DNA of 64,000 bases from Amaurobius ferox (GCA_951213105.1 OX578136.1:68805230-68869229), one strand, 5' to 3'; positions 46,082-58,099 are shown, numbered from the stretch's first letter. Program-made: numbers and translations. The notes: generated from the letters alone by a model not told the origin.

Positions 46082-47120
46082 TCAGTAATTGGTGAAATCC
46101 CCCTTGGCGGCAATGCATGCTTTTATACGTCTAGGTAAGGAGTGATAAAGTTTCCTAATGTCATCCTGCGATACATTTTGCCAGACTTTCCTTAATTGTT
46201 GCTCCAGATCTGCTACATTTCGGGGTGCCCGAATCTGGCGGCCTAGCATGTTGCATACATGCTCGATTGGCGAAAGGTCTGGTGACCTTGCTGGCCAAGG
46301 AACAGTATCAACAGCACGGATACAGTTCACAGATATGCGAGCCGTATGTGGCGCGACATTATGTTGTTGGAAAATGACCCCAAAATGATGTGCCATGAAG
46401 GATAACGCAAACGTCCGCAGGATTTCATCAACATATCGATGAGCTGTTAAAGCTCTACGCAGGATGACTAGGGGCGATTTGCTGTCGCAAGAGATAGCAT
46501 CCCACACCGTCACACCAGGGGTAATGGCTGTGTGCTTGTGTAAAACAAAGACTGATTGGGGACGCTGGCCCTGGCGCCTCCGCACACGTACCCGATGATC
46601 ATCTGCTGAAAGACTGAAGCGTGATTCATCGCTGAACACGATGTACATCGCTGAACACGATGTACATCGATGTACATCGCTGAACACGATGTACATCGAT
46701 GAACATCGCTGTACGATGCCAGTTTGTTGGCAGCCATGATGTTCGGCTACGACACCACTCCAAACGATACTGGCGATGTTGTGGGGTTATGGGCAGACGC
46801 CTTAAAAGCCACCGTGAGCGTGGCCCCACCTCAGCCAAACACCGTGAGATGGTGGAAGGTAACACTGGTGGTATGGAAGAGGTTATAGAACGTTGGATGA
46901 TCTTGCCGTTGGATGATCCGATCTTGTCTCGCATTCGTGAAGAGCCTTCATTCCGCCGATGAGTTCCTTGCAGCAACCATTGCTGCCAGCACCTTTGCAC
47001 AGCAGTGTCCGTTCGGGGCAGGTGGTGGTCTATTGCTCGGTATGATCAGCCAGCTTCACGCATCCCGACTATACGACCACGTTCGAACTACTCGCCTAAT
47101 TGCTTATAAGGTCTTCGGTA
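46082..47120 (-). pseudogene. Tc1-like transposase with internal minisatellite
   Basis: The minus strand shows a decayed N-terminus near 47050-47120 (FERGRIVGMREAG with stops), then a frame at 46626-47000 with GTHRRNEGS and RRLPITPQHRQYRLEWCRSR. The block around the first catalytic motif is replaced by 19-bp tandem repeats (46628-46712). The last repeat leads into IVFSDESRFSLS and a 46082-46696 frame with PGVTVWDAIS, FQQHNVAPH and SPDLSPIEHV, ending KGDFTNY. The second catalytic Asp (FQQD in relatives) is His. A deletion precedes RSRWLLRRLP. It is clearly non-functional. Confidence 0.92.
46628..46712. repeat. 19-bp minisatellite derived from the transposase catalytic codons
   Basis: The unit 'atcgctgaacacgatgtac' (plus strand) and truncated 'atcgatgtac' or 'atcgatgaac' versions occur in four full or near-full and two short copies. 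On the minus strand one unit encodes IVFSD, the first catalytic motif. As 19 is not a multiple of three, the copies shift frame. Confidence 0.9.
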
Positions 47121-47374
47121 ACGTCGTAATTATTGCTTGTGTCTCCACGGAACTGCAACGCCAATAACCAGCAAACATGAACTGCCTATAATTTTAACCT
47201 GTTTTATAGAATGCTAGTTGCGCAGTAGAAAAGTGCGATATGACTGAAGTTAACACTTATTGGCCTTGCAAATTTAATCATTCGCATACTTGTTATAAAG
47301 AAATTTGCGTGCGAAATTTAGAGATGATCGGATTATTTTTTAGGGGTGCTTTGTTTTTCTTGCAAAAGAGTGTA

Positions 47375-47826
47375 AATATATATACACATAATATCATGTA
47401 TTTCACTAAATGTTTTTTAAACCTTACTCCGCTTGAGAATATGTGTTGTTAGCTATGTTACACAAGAATGCTGCTATGGACGCAGAAACTATTTTTCCGA
47501 TTCCATCCTTACTAAGCATTTAAGTGAAAGAAAATATTCGGTAATCCAAGGTGGTTTAATGTTTACATACCTTTGGGAATAGTGAATCAAATACAGATTA
47601 ATAAAATAAAACTTTCTTATGCCATAGAATATCTATTAAAGAAAAGCTACTGCTCTGTAAGCGAGAGATGCTCGGGGAATTACTTGATATATGAAACGTA
47701 GTTGACTTGAACATACATTACTAATATTGAATCAATTTTTTTACGTACATTTACTACAGTATTATTACTATGCAAAAATATGGGATGTTTAAAAAAGATT
47801 GAATAACCTTTTACTAACTGCAGGTT

Positions 47827-47872
<46 letters not shown>

Positions 47873-48054
47873 TATAAAACTTGAAAAATTTATTTTCAAT
47901 TTTAGTGAACAGATTAAAAAGCTAAATGCAAAAAATAATTTATAATACAACTTGTAAAGCGCTATGCTGCAATATTTACATGTGTATTCCTATAAAAATT
48001 CCCAAAAAGGACAAGTAGCAATGTACTCGTTCAGATTCTAGATGTGTGACAGAA
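47375..48054. other. AT-rich DNA with (TA)n at 47829-47870
   Basis: No gene recognised. Confidence 0.45.
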
Positions 48055-48145
48055 GTACCGGCCGGGGGGAGTTGCGACCCCCAGCACTCCGGTTAAAGCT
48101 TTTTCCGCCATGGTAAACGCTCCCGGTAACCGATACTCCCTACAC
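48055..48145 (-). repeat. GC-rich repeat I, copy 2 (inverted)
   Basis: The reverse complement carries 'taccgggagcgt', 'ggcggaaaaagctttaaccg', 'gagtgctgggggtcgcaact' and 'cccccc', matching copy 1 at 45385-45480 in order. Confidence 0.6.
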
Positions 48146-48990
48146 AATTTCCTTCATGACCCTTTATACTTCCGTAAAAATTACACACATATACAATTTC
48201 AATAACATGTAAAAAGCTAAAAGTTTACTTTTCTACGCTAAAACTATCCATGAATCATGTTGTAAAAATATAACAATTAATTTAAAATACAAAATATTCA
48301 AGACTATTAAAATCCCAGTCTGAGAGGATCAAAACTAATGTTTGAAATACAATCAGAGTGTCTGTATTTTTAAATATGGACTCAAGACCTATTGGCTACT
48401 CCATCGCCATATATATACTAATGTTTGAAATCATTTAACTCATGGTCAATTATTACTGTAAAAACTATATATTCAAGACTATTGAAATCCATGTTATTAT
48501 TATGAAAATCCTTTTCTGGATACCAAAACCTATTGGAATAAAAATCCTAATGTTTAAATTTACTGCACTTGTGATAGTTTAATGCTCAAAAATCGATATA
48601 TTCAAGTCCAAAGACATTCCAGACAGAGAGTTATTTTTAAATATTGGATACAAGACATTTAAACATTATAATAACCTTATAAATATATAGACACATAAAT
48701 ACGCCATAGTCCAAACTCTACGCAATACACCTTCCCTTGTAACAACACATAACTTGTTGACTTTATACCACTTTCACATATTACTAAAGTAAATATTTAA
48801 AAGTTCGTCCGATATTTCAGAAAAACCTTTATAATCACGAACTTGCAATCTGGATAACGCCTATAATGTATTCACACAAAATAGCCCCAGCTATAAAATA
48901 CCGGTGTATAGCCATATTGAGCTATCTGATTTATGATCCTCAATTTCGCATAATAAACACGTCACCCTCTGCGTATTTCAATTGCCGCCA
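48146..48990. other. AT-rich DNA downstream of the reverse transcriptase
   Basis: Repeated 'tattcaagactattaaaatcc'-like phrases near 48295, 48470 and 48595. No gene recognised. No PLE terminal repeat was identified. Confidence 0.45.
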
Positions 48991-50265
48991 TTAGGCGATA
49001 TCCGAAAAGTCTTTTGTTGTTATCATTCCAAAATATCTGTTCCTGGTTACGGCTACAGTTGAACCATTATAATTGGAAACCAATCTTATCAGAAAAGCGT
49101 GAGGATAACCCTCCTTGATAGCCTCCCCCAGGAAACGGCAATCACACTTGTATCTATCGTTGGCAGCAAAATTCAACAACTTGTGACGTTTCAGTTGATT
49201 TACTATCAGATTTCTGAATATGTTACGGTGTAGACTAGTTGTCCATGACGTCAAATATTTGATATCAAAATTAAAAGTGTTACGTTTATCGTAAATACGA
49301 TAACTTTGTATAGTGGCAGGCTTCATTATAGTGAGATCTAAAAAATCCAGACTTTCATCCTCATTGCGTGGTGTTTCTATTAAAGTTAAACATGGAGGAT
49401 AAAAGTCAAACTTCATTGTATAACCACTATCCTCAAATCCGCATAGGATATCATCCACGTAACGTAGGAATAACATCTCATTTAAAAGATGTGTTCCCCT
49501 TTCATATCTATCTAGGTAAATATCTGCCATAATTGACGAACAGTTACCCCCCATTGGGATACCCTTAATTTGTTTATAAAAGTTTTCTCCATTGTATAAA
49601 ACTGTCTCGAATAAAACCAACTCCACCAAAGCCTTGTACTTTCCAATTGTTATATATAGCTGCAAATCACATCTATGGTATGATTCTATTAGGATGCCAT
49701 ATAGATCTTTAATATCTATATTATTGAAAAGGTCAGCAAAGTCATAACTCCTGTATCTACCGATGTTTGGCAATTCTTTCAGTTTCTTAACTACTTCCAG
49801 ACTGTTTTTTATAAAATAGCTACCCTGGTCATATAGTTTCCGTAATACCAATTTTAAATGTTCCAATAATAATTTATTGGCCCTTGTTAAATAAGTTTTA
49901 AAACCGATGGTTACTGGTCGGAATTTAACTGGATTTTTATGTAGCTTAGGTATTAACGTTAAATAGGGATATCTAACATTTCCCACACATATGTCAGATT
50001 TTTTGTACAAAGCTTTTATCCGGTTACTGATTTCCAACTGAGTTTGATTCAACAAGGAGTACATACTATGATCTTCGTATGCTTGTCTTAATAAACTAAC
50101 ATAGTACCATTTACATGTCATTGCAAAATTCGACGTTACCTTGTCTACGTACGTAATTACATACATATTTTGTAGTTCATCCAGCTCTTTTTTATTATAT
50201 TTAAGCTCACCTCCTTTTGTATTACACCGTACGTTCCTGCGATACCTTGACGTACCCCAAGGCAA
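48991..50265 (-). CDS. Penelope-like reverse transcriptase, intact 424-codon frame
   Basis: RNA-directed DNA polymerase. Motifs in order: PKLHKNPVKFRPV (residues 106-118, the KLHK..RP signature of Penelope-like elements), SYDFADLF (motif A, Asp 175), GIPMGGNCSS (motif B, 235-244), RYVDDI (motif C, 268-273) and SLDFLDL (305-311), then YDKRNTFNF. Both catalytic aspartates of motif C and that of motif A are present and the frame has no stop. No GIY-YIG endonuclease is seen at the C-terminus, and upstream the frame closes at a TGA near 50330, so this is a 5'-truncated element, a spliced one, or a domesticated RT. The first codon of the frame is TTG; the first ATG is at residue 34. A polypyrimidine-CAG acceptor-like site lies at about 50313-50327. 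The assignment to PLE is by motif resemblance; the clade is uncertain. Confidence 0.82.
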   Translation of the reverse strand: MPWGTSRYRRNVRCNTKGGELKYNKKELDELQNMYVITYVDKVTSNFAMTCKWYYVSLLRQAYEDHSMYSLLNQTQLEISNRIKALYKKSDICVGNVRYPYLTLIPKLHKNPVKFRPVTIGFKTYLTRANKLLLEHLKLVLRKLYDQGSYFIKNSLEVVKKLKELPNIGRYRSYDFADLFNNIDIKDLYGILIESYHRCDLQLYITIGKYKALVELVLFETVLYNGENFYKQIKGIPMGGNCSSIMADIYLDRYERGTHLLNEMLFLRYVDDILCGFEDSGYTMKFDFYPPCLTLIETPRNEDESLDFLDLTIMKPATIQSYRIYDKRNTFNFDIKYLTSWTTSLHRNIFRNLIVNQLKRHKLLNFAANDRYKCDCRFLGEAIKEGYPHAFLIRLVSNYNGSTVAVTRNRYFGMITTKDFSDIA

Positions 50266-50289
50266 GGTTCGACGTACCCCAAGGCAAGG
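50249..50289. repeat. 22-bp direct duplication at the start of the RT frame
   Basis: 'gacgtaccccaaggcaagg' plus 'ttc' at 50249-50270 is repeated at 50271-50289. In the RT frame the copies are out of phase, since 22 is not a multiple of three. Confidence 0.9.
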
Positions 50290-50329
50290 GCACCCATAGA
50301 ACTTTTTACTGTAGGGAGAAAATCATCGG

Positions 50330-52232
50330 CGTCAGTAAGGGAAACTCAAGGATAAGATGTACTCCTCTAATCAATCACCTAAAATCTCAATAAAAATATT
50401 AATATTCTAATATCCAGTTTATCTTGAGGGAGTTGAATACTTCGCAAGAACACTTATTTTTGTCTCTTTCAAAATACTCGTAAAATCACAAAATCTCATG
50501 ACATTAGTCGTAGCAACTACTTTGTTCTCTTAACAATTTAAATCATATGATTTTTGAAACTAATCCACTGATATATTACACGTTGAGGGTTCAATTTAAA
50601 TTTCTGCAAATTTATATACAAATATGTTTTTTTGGAAGATTTGGATCCCAAAAGAATGGCTTATGCCCCTGATAAGTATATAATTCTTTTCTTGAGTTGA
50701 AAGGAATACAATGATATAGGATAATATGATAAAATCGGTTCAAAATATTTCTTATATTTATAATGAACAAACAGTTAAGCAATAGTTCATTATATCTGCA
50801 TATCTGTTTTCATTGTTGGTTTATGCAGTTGATTTATGCAGTTAATTTACGCAGAGAAATTAATAATGTGTTAACTTAAATACCAGCATATTTCATAAGT
50901 GCCATAATAGCTATTTTTAAGAAAGGAAGGATTATTGAGTATTACGTTCCGAAATCGTGCTAATCTGCGACTGCTTTGATTCATATCGATCAAAAATAAT
51001 CATTGAATTATTCCATGTCGGTAAGATTCGAATAGTGTGGATGGAGTTCTCTTGAGTCGATTTGGAGCGATTGATTTCGATTGAATTAACTGCAGAATAT
51101 TCAAACGATAATTATTTCATTGTATTCTAATCATTTAGTTATGTATATATTATTATGTATATATTATTTATACCCACTGTCTGGTGTTTTCTATTAGTTG
51201 AATGGCAATAGAATGTGTACTAGTCGCCTGGATTTTTATCATTTGAGATTTTTATCAAGTAGAGATCTACCTATCCGATGAAGTGAGTTAGAAATTTATC
51301 AACGTATTTGAAACTGTTCGATTATGAGCAATTTCCATTGTTTATTTCTTATTGAATTAAACACACACTTTCGTGAATATATTGCGCGATTCAAGGCTGA
51401 ATCGAGTGCATTCTAAATTGGACGCTGTGTCATATGTCGCGACGCTAAAATATCAACAAATAGGGAGGAGAAGTGTAGTGGAGAAATGAAAGCTAAACGC
51501 GCTAGACGGCACAGACACGTGTGCATATGTCGCGGTGCTCGAGGTTGGGGATGGGAAGCATATTTAGAGGAAAGTCCGTTAGCGTACCTGTCGAAAGCCC
51601 AGACCGTCTGGCTCATCCTTAGACATAGAGTAGCAAAGTGGGCGGTCGGGTTAGGGCACTTGTAACAATTTTCAACTTTTTAAAAAAATTTTCATAGTTG
51701 AAATTCACAGTTCCATTAAGGCGTCATTTCTTCCCGTGTACAATCCTCTTGATTAATTCTCACCCATTCTACCAACAAGCTGGAAAATTTCTGGTGAAAT
51801 GAAAATATGCTTTATGTAAAATTTCTAACATTTTAGTTCCGAAGGTGCTTGTATGAGTGCGTGTGTGTGTGTGTGTGTTAAATATACTCATTTTAAATAC
51901 CTTAAAACAAATGAAGTAGAATATCAAATGAAAAAGCGCTAGAAGTCTTGAAAAAGTAAGAAATTCTTTTTTACTTATCAAAGAGATCGGAAAGTATATA
52001 ATACCAGACGAAAGATAATATATATTTGAATCGATGCATAGGGAAATCTAACGAAAACATTAATCATGATCTGGCGAAAAATTCTAATACTTTAAAATTT
52101 GCATTGCGTGAGTATGTAGGGAGATAATACATATTTAATTTTTGGTTTCACAAATATACGAATGTCATTATTTAGATGCCTACCATTTTAGCTCATTAAT
52201 CGCCGGAGATTACTTGGCGCGATCATTTCGTT
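50330..52232. other. Intergenic DNA
   Basis: No gene recognised. A (GT)n patch lies at 51859-51877. 51400-51620 is less AT-rich and ends with 'cagaccgtctggctcatcc', faintly like the inverted SINE end; too weak to call. Confidence 0.45.
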
Positions 52233-52247
52233 ACGACTGCCATGCAG

Positions 52248-52536
52248 GGCGCGGTAGCCCAGTGGTTAGTGTACGAGAATTGCACTCGGTAGACCCGGGT
52301 TCGATTCCCTCTCCTGTCAAAACTGCCGCCGTGTTCATGCGGAGTACGATCACGTTAAACATGTGGGTCCATAAGTCCTTTCGAGAGGTTGGTGGTAGGG
52401 GAAGGAGTGTACGGTCCCTGTAGATGCCTCCCCCATTGGGTTCCGTTCTAAATTAGGTGGCTCTTTCCGGCCGTCCAAATAGATACCTTACACCTTTCTG
52501 GTAGGTCGGACGGTCTGGGTCTCAAGAACAACAACA
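52248..52536 (+). repeat. Full-length tRNA-derived CAAC-tailed SINE with target-site duplication
   Basis: A box TAGCCCAGTGG (52255-52265), B box GGTTCGATTCC (52298-52308), body as at 36990, and tail 'agaacaacaacaac'. Flanks ACGACTGCCATGCAG (52233-52247) and ACGACTGTTATGCAG (52537-52551) form a 15-bp duplication with two mismatches. Confidence 0.94.
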
Positions 52537-52552
52537 ACGACTGTTATGCAGG

Positions 52553-52978
52553 CTTATTACACCGGTTGGAGCTTCGCTACTTGTTCTCTGATGCTTATTA
52601 TCTCCGGAATTTGCGTCCGAAATGCTCCCCAGCTCGCTTACGTTCGCAAATTCTCTCAGCTCAGAGTCTCCGCTGTAGCTTATTAACTGATGGATATAGC
52701 TTCAGGAGCTCTTTACGATACCCCAGATCTCGTTTCGCGAGCTCTTTTACCCCGCTTGTGATACGTTAATGTTAGTAAGATCAATAAGGCATACCATTAT
52801 CAAATTTACTACAAGTGCATTAACCAATGCTATAATCTACCGTTTTTTGACGTAGATGTCACGCTTTCGCCACACATTATTTACAGAGAAGTCGGAAACT
52901 GGTTCTATCAATGAAATTTTTGTTAATACTGAGTCGTTTGTTCGTAATGCAGTGACAAAATATCCCGTTACATTTTTT
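52553..52978. other. Moderately GC-balanced intergenic tract
   Basis: No domain in the 67-codon ORF at 52566-52769. The stretch after 'caataaggcatacc' (52786) faintly resembles 54388-54580, beyond the family C copy. Confidence 0.4.
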
Positions 52979-54275
52979 AACACTTTACAACAAAGTTGAA
53001 AAGTGTTTATGACTTTGTTCATTCTGCCTGTCTGTCTGTCTGTCTGTCCGTTAGCACTATAACTGCCGTAAAAATGACTTAATCAAAAGGAAATTTTAGT
53101 ATGTTGTTCAGATGGTGTGTAGGACCTATGGGAATATAAATAAATAATATCACCCAATTAGTTTTGGATTGAACCCGGGTTGAAAAAATGAAATGCATTG
53201 ATCCCTATGGGACCTAATTTTTCAAACCTTTTGTAAGTGGATTTAAAATTCACAAATTGATTCGAAAATTTTAGGTAATATTCAAATTGTTTCATAAAAT
53301 ATATAAAAAAAATTCAGCGAAATATATTCAGTAGTTTTTTAAATAAAAATTAAAATATTAATTACACCTCTTATATGAAGCGATCACTTGATCATGATAT
53401 GAAAAGATCACATGACTCACTTCAAAATGATATATGGCATCCATCTTGTCTCAAAATCGTGATATTTTTAAGTTCTTTTTAATTCATATTGAGTGTTGTA
53501 TCCGTCCTAAAACCACTTTATTTTTGCTTAAATTCTGTGCATCTACATACTGAAATAACAGAATTACAATATATTTGAGTTTAAATGATCATCCAAATTT
53601 GATTATTTCTACAACGAAGCCTATTTTTCACCTATGTAAAATGTAAACAGCAAAATATATAGAATGAGTTGTATTAGAATTGCTGTATTTCTTTAACACA
53701 AAATTATTTAGCCCATGGAGTTTGCATAGCTGATATGAATAAAATATTCATTGATTTTACAAAGAGAAGGACGATTTTTTCGATGAAGTTTTAAGCATAG
53801 AGTTAATAACTTGTAGCTCCATGGTCTTAATTTTTAAATAAAATAAATTATTATAGTATTGTGATGACTGAAATGAATAGAAAAATGTTATGAATGAATT
53901 GCTGCTTTTATAGAGAGATCCAGGCGTGTTATTTTTTCTATGACGTCATTTGAATGAATTTCAGTTGTTTTCGATGAAGTTTTCAAATATAATAAATTAT
54001 TGTAGTATTATTATAGTTTTAAATATATTACCGAGGAATGTATCACAATTTAGAGATGTTTAAATCAGGAAATTTATATTTCAATGCCGTCATTTGAATG
54101 AAGTTCATTTTTTTCGATGGAGTTTTCAAATATAATAAATTAATGTAGTATTGTGATATGTTTTAAAATATTACCGAAGAATGTATTGCATTTTAGACTT
54201 GTTTAAATAAAATCACATTGAAGTTGGAAAGTGTTTCTTAATCAATGCTTTAAGCATGATTGATCTTTCCTGTTT
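52979..54275 (+). mobile_element. Family C Helentron-like element, copy C2
   Basis: The 5' end AACACTTTACAACAAAGTTG plus AAAAGTGTT forms a hairpin; (GTCT)n at 53026-53049; 'ccgttagcac'. The core includes 'gacctatgggaatataaata'. The 3' end is AAGTTGGAAAGTGTTTC, hairpin 'atgctttaagcat', 'gatctttcctgttt'. T-rich flanks on both sides. Best-preserved plus-strand copy. Confidence 0.9.
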
Positions 54276-56444
54276 AATATAGAGATATTGTTAAAGATAA
54301 GATATAAGTGTTGTTTAGTAGTAATCGTATTTTAACCGCAATTGTTTCTGACAACAACAGTTGAAAAAAAGCATGTTTATAAGAATCAACAATAAGGCAT
54401 ACCTTTGTCAACATTCCACATTGTCCCAAGTGGTGTACTAACTAATGTTGTAGTTACGTTTAGAATTAAATATTTATACTTTTGATGGTTTCGGTGCTTC
54501 AATAACTCAGTCTTCTGCTATCTTTGTGACGTTTCTGCCATAAACCAATCACTGAGAAGTTGAAAATCGATCCAACCAAATACATTTTTTCCCGTACTGA
54601 ATGAAAATGTTCACTTCAGAAGTGCATAAAAATAGAATAACTCATAAACTAAGTTCGAAATAAATAAAGGGCCCCATCTTGCAAAAATTCAACTATGCAT
54701 GCTGGATTATGCCTACAAACATTAGTGCCTGCTATTGTTAGTCTCATCAAGACGTCAACTCGCAGTCCAAATATTGATTGTCGCATTAAATACCTCTTAA
54801 ACCAAAATTCAAATCAAAAAGCGATTTATTTCAGGGGCAGTTTCTAACATTTCTCTATAAATGTACCATATTTCATATTTTTGCGTGCTACAGATTTTGT
54901 GGTATAAGAAAACAGGGACGCAAAGTTTCGTAAACAGCGGTGTCGGCGAAGATGTTGAAGGAAAAATGCTAACACTTCAAAATTGTATAAGAAAAGAAAA
55001 TTTTATTCGATTATAACCAAAGTAGGGGGCGACACATGCAACACTATTCTAAATTATCATATAAAATGGCAAATCATATAATCACTTCGTTTGTAAAAAA
55101 AACATACCGAAAATAACCAACGATATCAATCAGTTTGGGAGGGAAAAATATCCCCCTTCGTGAGGATAAATGCGATAACGCAGCCACTCCAGCAAAAGAA
55201 GGAAAACGTCAAAAGAAAACGGTCTCCATAACTCAAAAAGAAATCGTCTATCCGAAAACTACAATACTTAAACGAAAAACATGTAGGCATGAAGCACGGT
55301 AAAAGTAACTATATAACGGAACAAATTAATATAAAACATAGTGAAAAGTAACTAAATATATCATATTACGAAATTTCGCAAGTTATGTTAAAAGTGGATT
55401 TTTACAGTATTATACTTGGCAAAATTCATAAGAGTGTAATGTACATTTTCTTTTTCCTTACTTTACATACTTTTACATATTTATCGAGATTTATTATGAA
55501 AACAAATGACATATAAGTACGCTAATAACTTATTTTAAAATTCATCATTAAAGTGTATCAAAATATAAATTTAACTTTACTTTAAAATTCTCTTCACCAC
55601 TTTGGATTATTTACCAAACATAATATAAAACTTACGTCTAGTATAAATTTATCTTTACAAATTTTGTATACATAGAATTAGCTGCCATAATTTTTAAGAT
55701 GCATTACTCGTAATGAATATAAATTACCACTTTATATAGAATTTCAACGCTAAAAGATGAATGCAATTACCTTTTTGGGAAACAACGTAAAAAAAAAAAA
55801 ATTCTTCGCGTGATTTACGCTGCCATTAAATCCAGCAATTAATGTAGTTATACCACTTAGCGTCTGAGCAAATTCATTGATGAGTGATTAAGAAATTTTT
55901 GGACGCAGCATTTAAAATTAATTTGAAGATTACTTTGATGAATGTCTTAATTACTCTAATTTGCATTAAAATTGATAGAGGAGTAGCTCAACAATCTGCA
56001 TATAGAGGTATTAAAGAGCTAAAGTGGGTTTCTCATCTTTTACCTTTATTTTCATTGCATTATTTATATCTTCCGTATGCTGATATTAAATATTTTTAAA
56101 AATATGCAGTGCGAAGCTCTAATTTATCATACATTTACGTTTTATATTATTTTGTCTGATTGAATCATCATCCGTATCAGAATGAAGAACATCCGGAGCG
56201 TAAGACACCACTTGACTTTCTCACACAATCACATTTTATGTTTTACGACCATTTGAATCACAATCAGTGTTTGAGTAAAGAAAAGGAAAATTAACTTTCA
56301 TGAGTCTTCACTTTCAAGTTGTGCTTCAAAAATTTTCTGGTCTTTAAGAATAGAAGTAAGCAGTAGGTGAGTCCAGTTATAAATTTGATTCATTCAGCTT
56401 ATTTTCACCAATACAGCGCTCCTAAACGTCTAAATAATAAGTTC
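54276..56444. other. AT-rich intergenic DNA
   Basis: No gene recognised; the ORF at 55884-56099 has no domain. 54388-54580 has weak similarity to 52786-52930. Confidence 0.45.
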
Positions 56445-56620
56445 TTGAGTGTACATGTTAGACACATTTAGTAAAGTAGATCGAATAGATATAATTACAG
56501 AGCCTTTAGCGGAGTGTTGAAGATGTTAGAAACATGAATTCGACAACAAAGGGAGAGAGATTCAAAATATTAACTATAAAGTTCAAATGCATTACCTAAT
56601 CAGTAGGAATCGGCACTAAA
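56445..56620 (+). repeat. Dispersed repeat H, copy 2
   Basis: See 4285-4460; shares 'gagtgtaca', 'atcgaatagat', 'cagagcctttagcggagt' and 'taatcagtaggaatcgg' (first copy: 'agagcacttagtggagt', 'taattagtaggaatcg'). Confidence 0.4.
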
Positions 56621-56670
56621 TCGGCTACGAGGCATTTATTTGATACATATGGTTACAGGCGTGTAATTTT

Positions 56671-57602
56671 ACTTTCCCTGCAATACATGGTAATGCATAG
56701 GGAAAGTACTGGAATCATGTCGAAAATTGCAACTCGAGTTTTCGACGGATCTACACGTTTCGAGACCTCTAGAATACGAAAAAACCATTTCTAGCGTGAC
56801 GTCTGTGTGTGTGTCTGTCTGTCTGTGCAGATTTTGTATTCACTCTAACTAGAAAACTAATACACCGAATTTCACAAAATTTTGTAGGTAATTCACTTGT
56901 AGGCGAGTCTGGTGCTGATTAGTTTTGGGTACGATTCGGGATAAAAGAACCCGTCTTTTTTTTGCGAAATGGCCCGCAAAATCTTGTATTCACTCTAGCT
57001 GAAAAACTAATAGTTCGAATTTCACAAAATTCGGTAGATGAGTCACGTATAGGTCACCCTGGTGCTGATTAGATTTTGGTACGATTCAGATAAAAAAAAC
57101 CTGCCTTTTTTTTGCGGAATGGCCCGCAAAAATTGTCCAAATCTAAACTAAAAAGCTACGTATGCTCAAATATATCCATTAAATGCTTATTTAATACGTA
57201 ATTTTTAACGAAGAAAAGAATAAGACCAACTCCTTTACACTAGGACTAGCCCCTTCCGAGAGGTTGGTGGTAGGGGAAGGAGGGTACGGTCCCTGTGGAT
57301 GCCTCCCCCACTGGGTTCCGGTCTAAATTGGGTGGCACTTCCCGGCCGTCCAAACAGTTACCTTACACCTTTCTGGTAGGTCGGACGGTCTGGGTCTCAA
57401 CAACAACAACACTAGGACTAGCCGTTCTCGAGATATATTAGTTTTTTTCGTATTTTTTCCACGCCACCTTTGAAAATAAGTCCAGTTATCAAATGAGAAC
57501 GAAAATTGAATTAAGAGTGAAGTGAATTAAATGTAATTAAAATAAAGAGAACGTGAATATAAGTCTGCAGGGAAAGTCATGTGTTGCCCACATCAGGGTT
57601 TT
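56671..57602 (+). mobile_element. Family B Helentron-like element, copy B3, with nested SINE
   Basis: 5' hairpin ACTTTCCCTGCAATACATGG, (GT)/(GTCT)n at 56804-56826, two ~160-bp modules starting 'tttgtattcactcta' at about 56834 and 56990, then 'ctagccgttctcgagata'. The 3' end is TGCAGGGAAAGT, hairpin ATGTG-TTGCC-CACAT and 'caggg'. It is interrupted by a SINE at 57252-57408. Confidence 0.92.
57252..57408 (+). repeat. 5'-truncated SINE nested in family B copy B3
   Basis: Holds the SINE 3' half ('ccttccgagaggttggtggt' to the (CAA)n tail). The element B3 sequence ACACTAGGACTAGCC is duplicated exactly on both sides (57237-57251 and 57409-57423), dating SINE insertion after B3. Confidence 0.95.
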
Positions 57603-57766
57603 TGCATATGGTGATGCATTTTAAGTGCATTAAATTCAGTAAGTACCTAATTTTTGATTAAAATAAACCTGTTTATTTACGATCTAGAAATCTTATTTTA
57701 ATTCGCTGTTACTCTCATTCTTTCTGTAATTTCATTTTCTTTTCATTTTAGGCTAATTAGTGTAGA
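57603..57766. other. AT-rich spacer
   Basis: Nothing recognised. Confidence 0.4.
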
Positions 57767-58080
57767 GTGTCAAAGTCAGCTATGAAGAGATTGACCCCCC
57801 TACGGAGTTTGCTGCTAAAAAAGCTCAAAAAATGCCAAAAACCTTTACAAAAGTTATCTCCTTTTCCTAAAATTGTTAAGGAAAAGGGCAAAGAAAGCCG
57901 ACGAGCAGCTGTAGTAATATCCTCTCTGGATAAATTAAAACTTGAAATGAAGAATTGAAGAAAAAGACTGTTGGAAAAGCAATAAAAAGAGTGCAATAAA
58001 AAAGTAAAACAAGAAACGCTAAGAAAAGAGGTTGACAAACCGAAGAAGAAGAACGCATCAGTTGCGAAAAATATCAGAAG
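57767..58080 (+). pseudogene. Lysine-rich degraded coding remnant, unassigned
   Basis: A frame from 57767 carries KKLKKCQKPLQKLSPFPKI, ESRRAAVVISSLDKLKLEM, a stop at 57956-57958, then lysine-rich text in the same and neighbouring frames (LRKEVDKPKKKNASVAKN). The 'RRAAVVISS..K' phrase resembles the basic C-terminal tail often seen in pogo/Jerky-type transposase-derived proteins, but this is a weak resemblance. It ends where family C copy C3 starts. Confidence 0.3.
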
Positions 58081-58099
58081 ATTGAGTTAAGTTAAAAAG

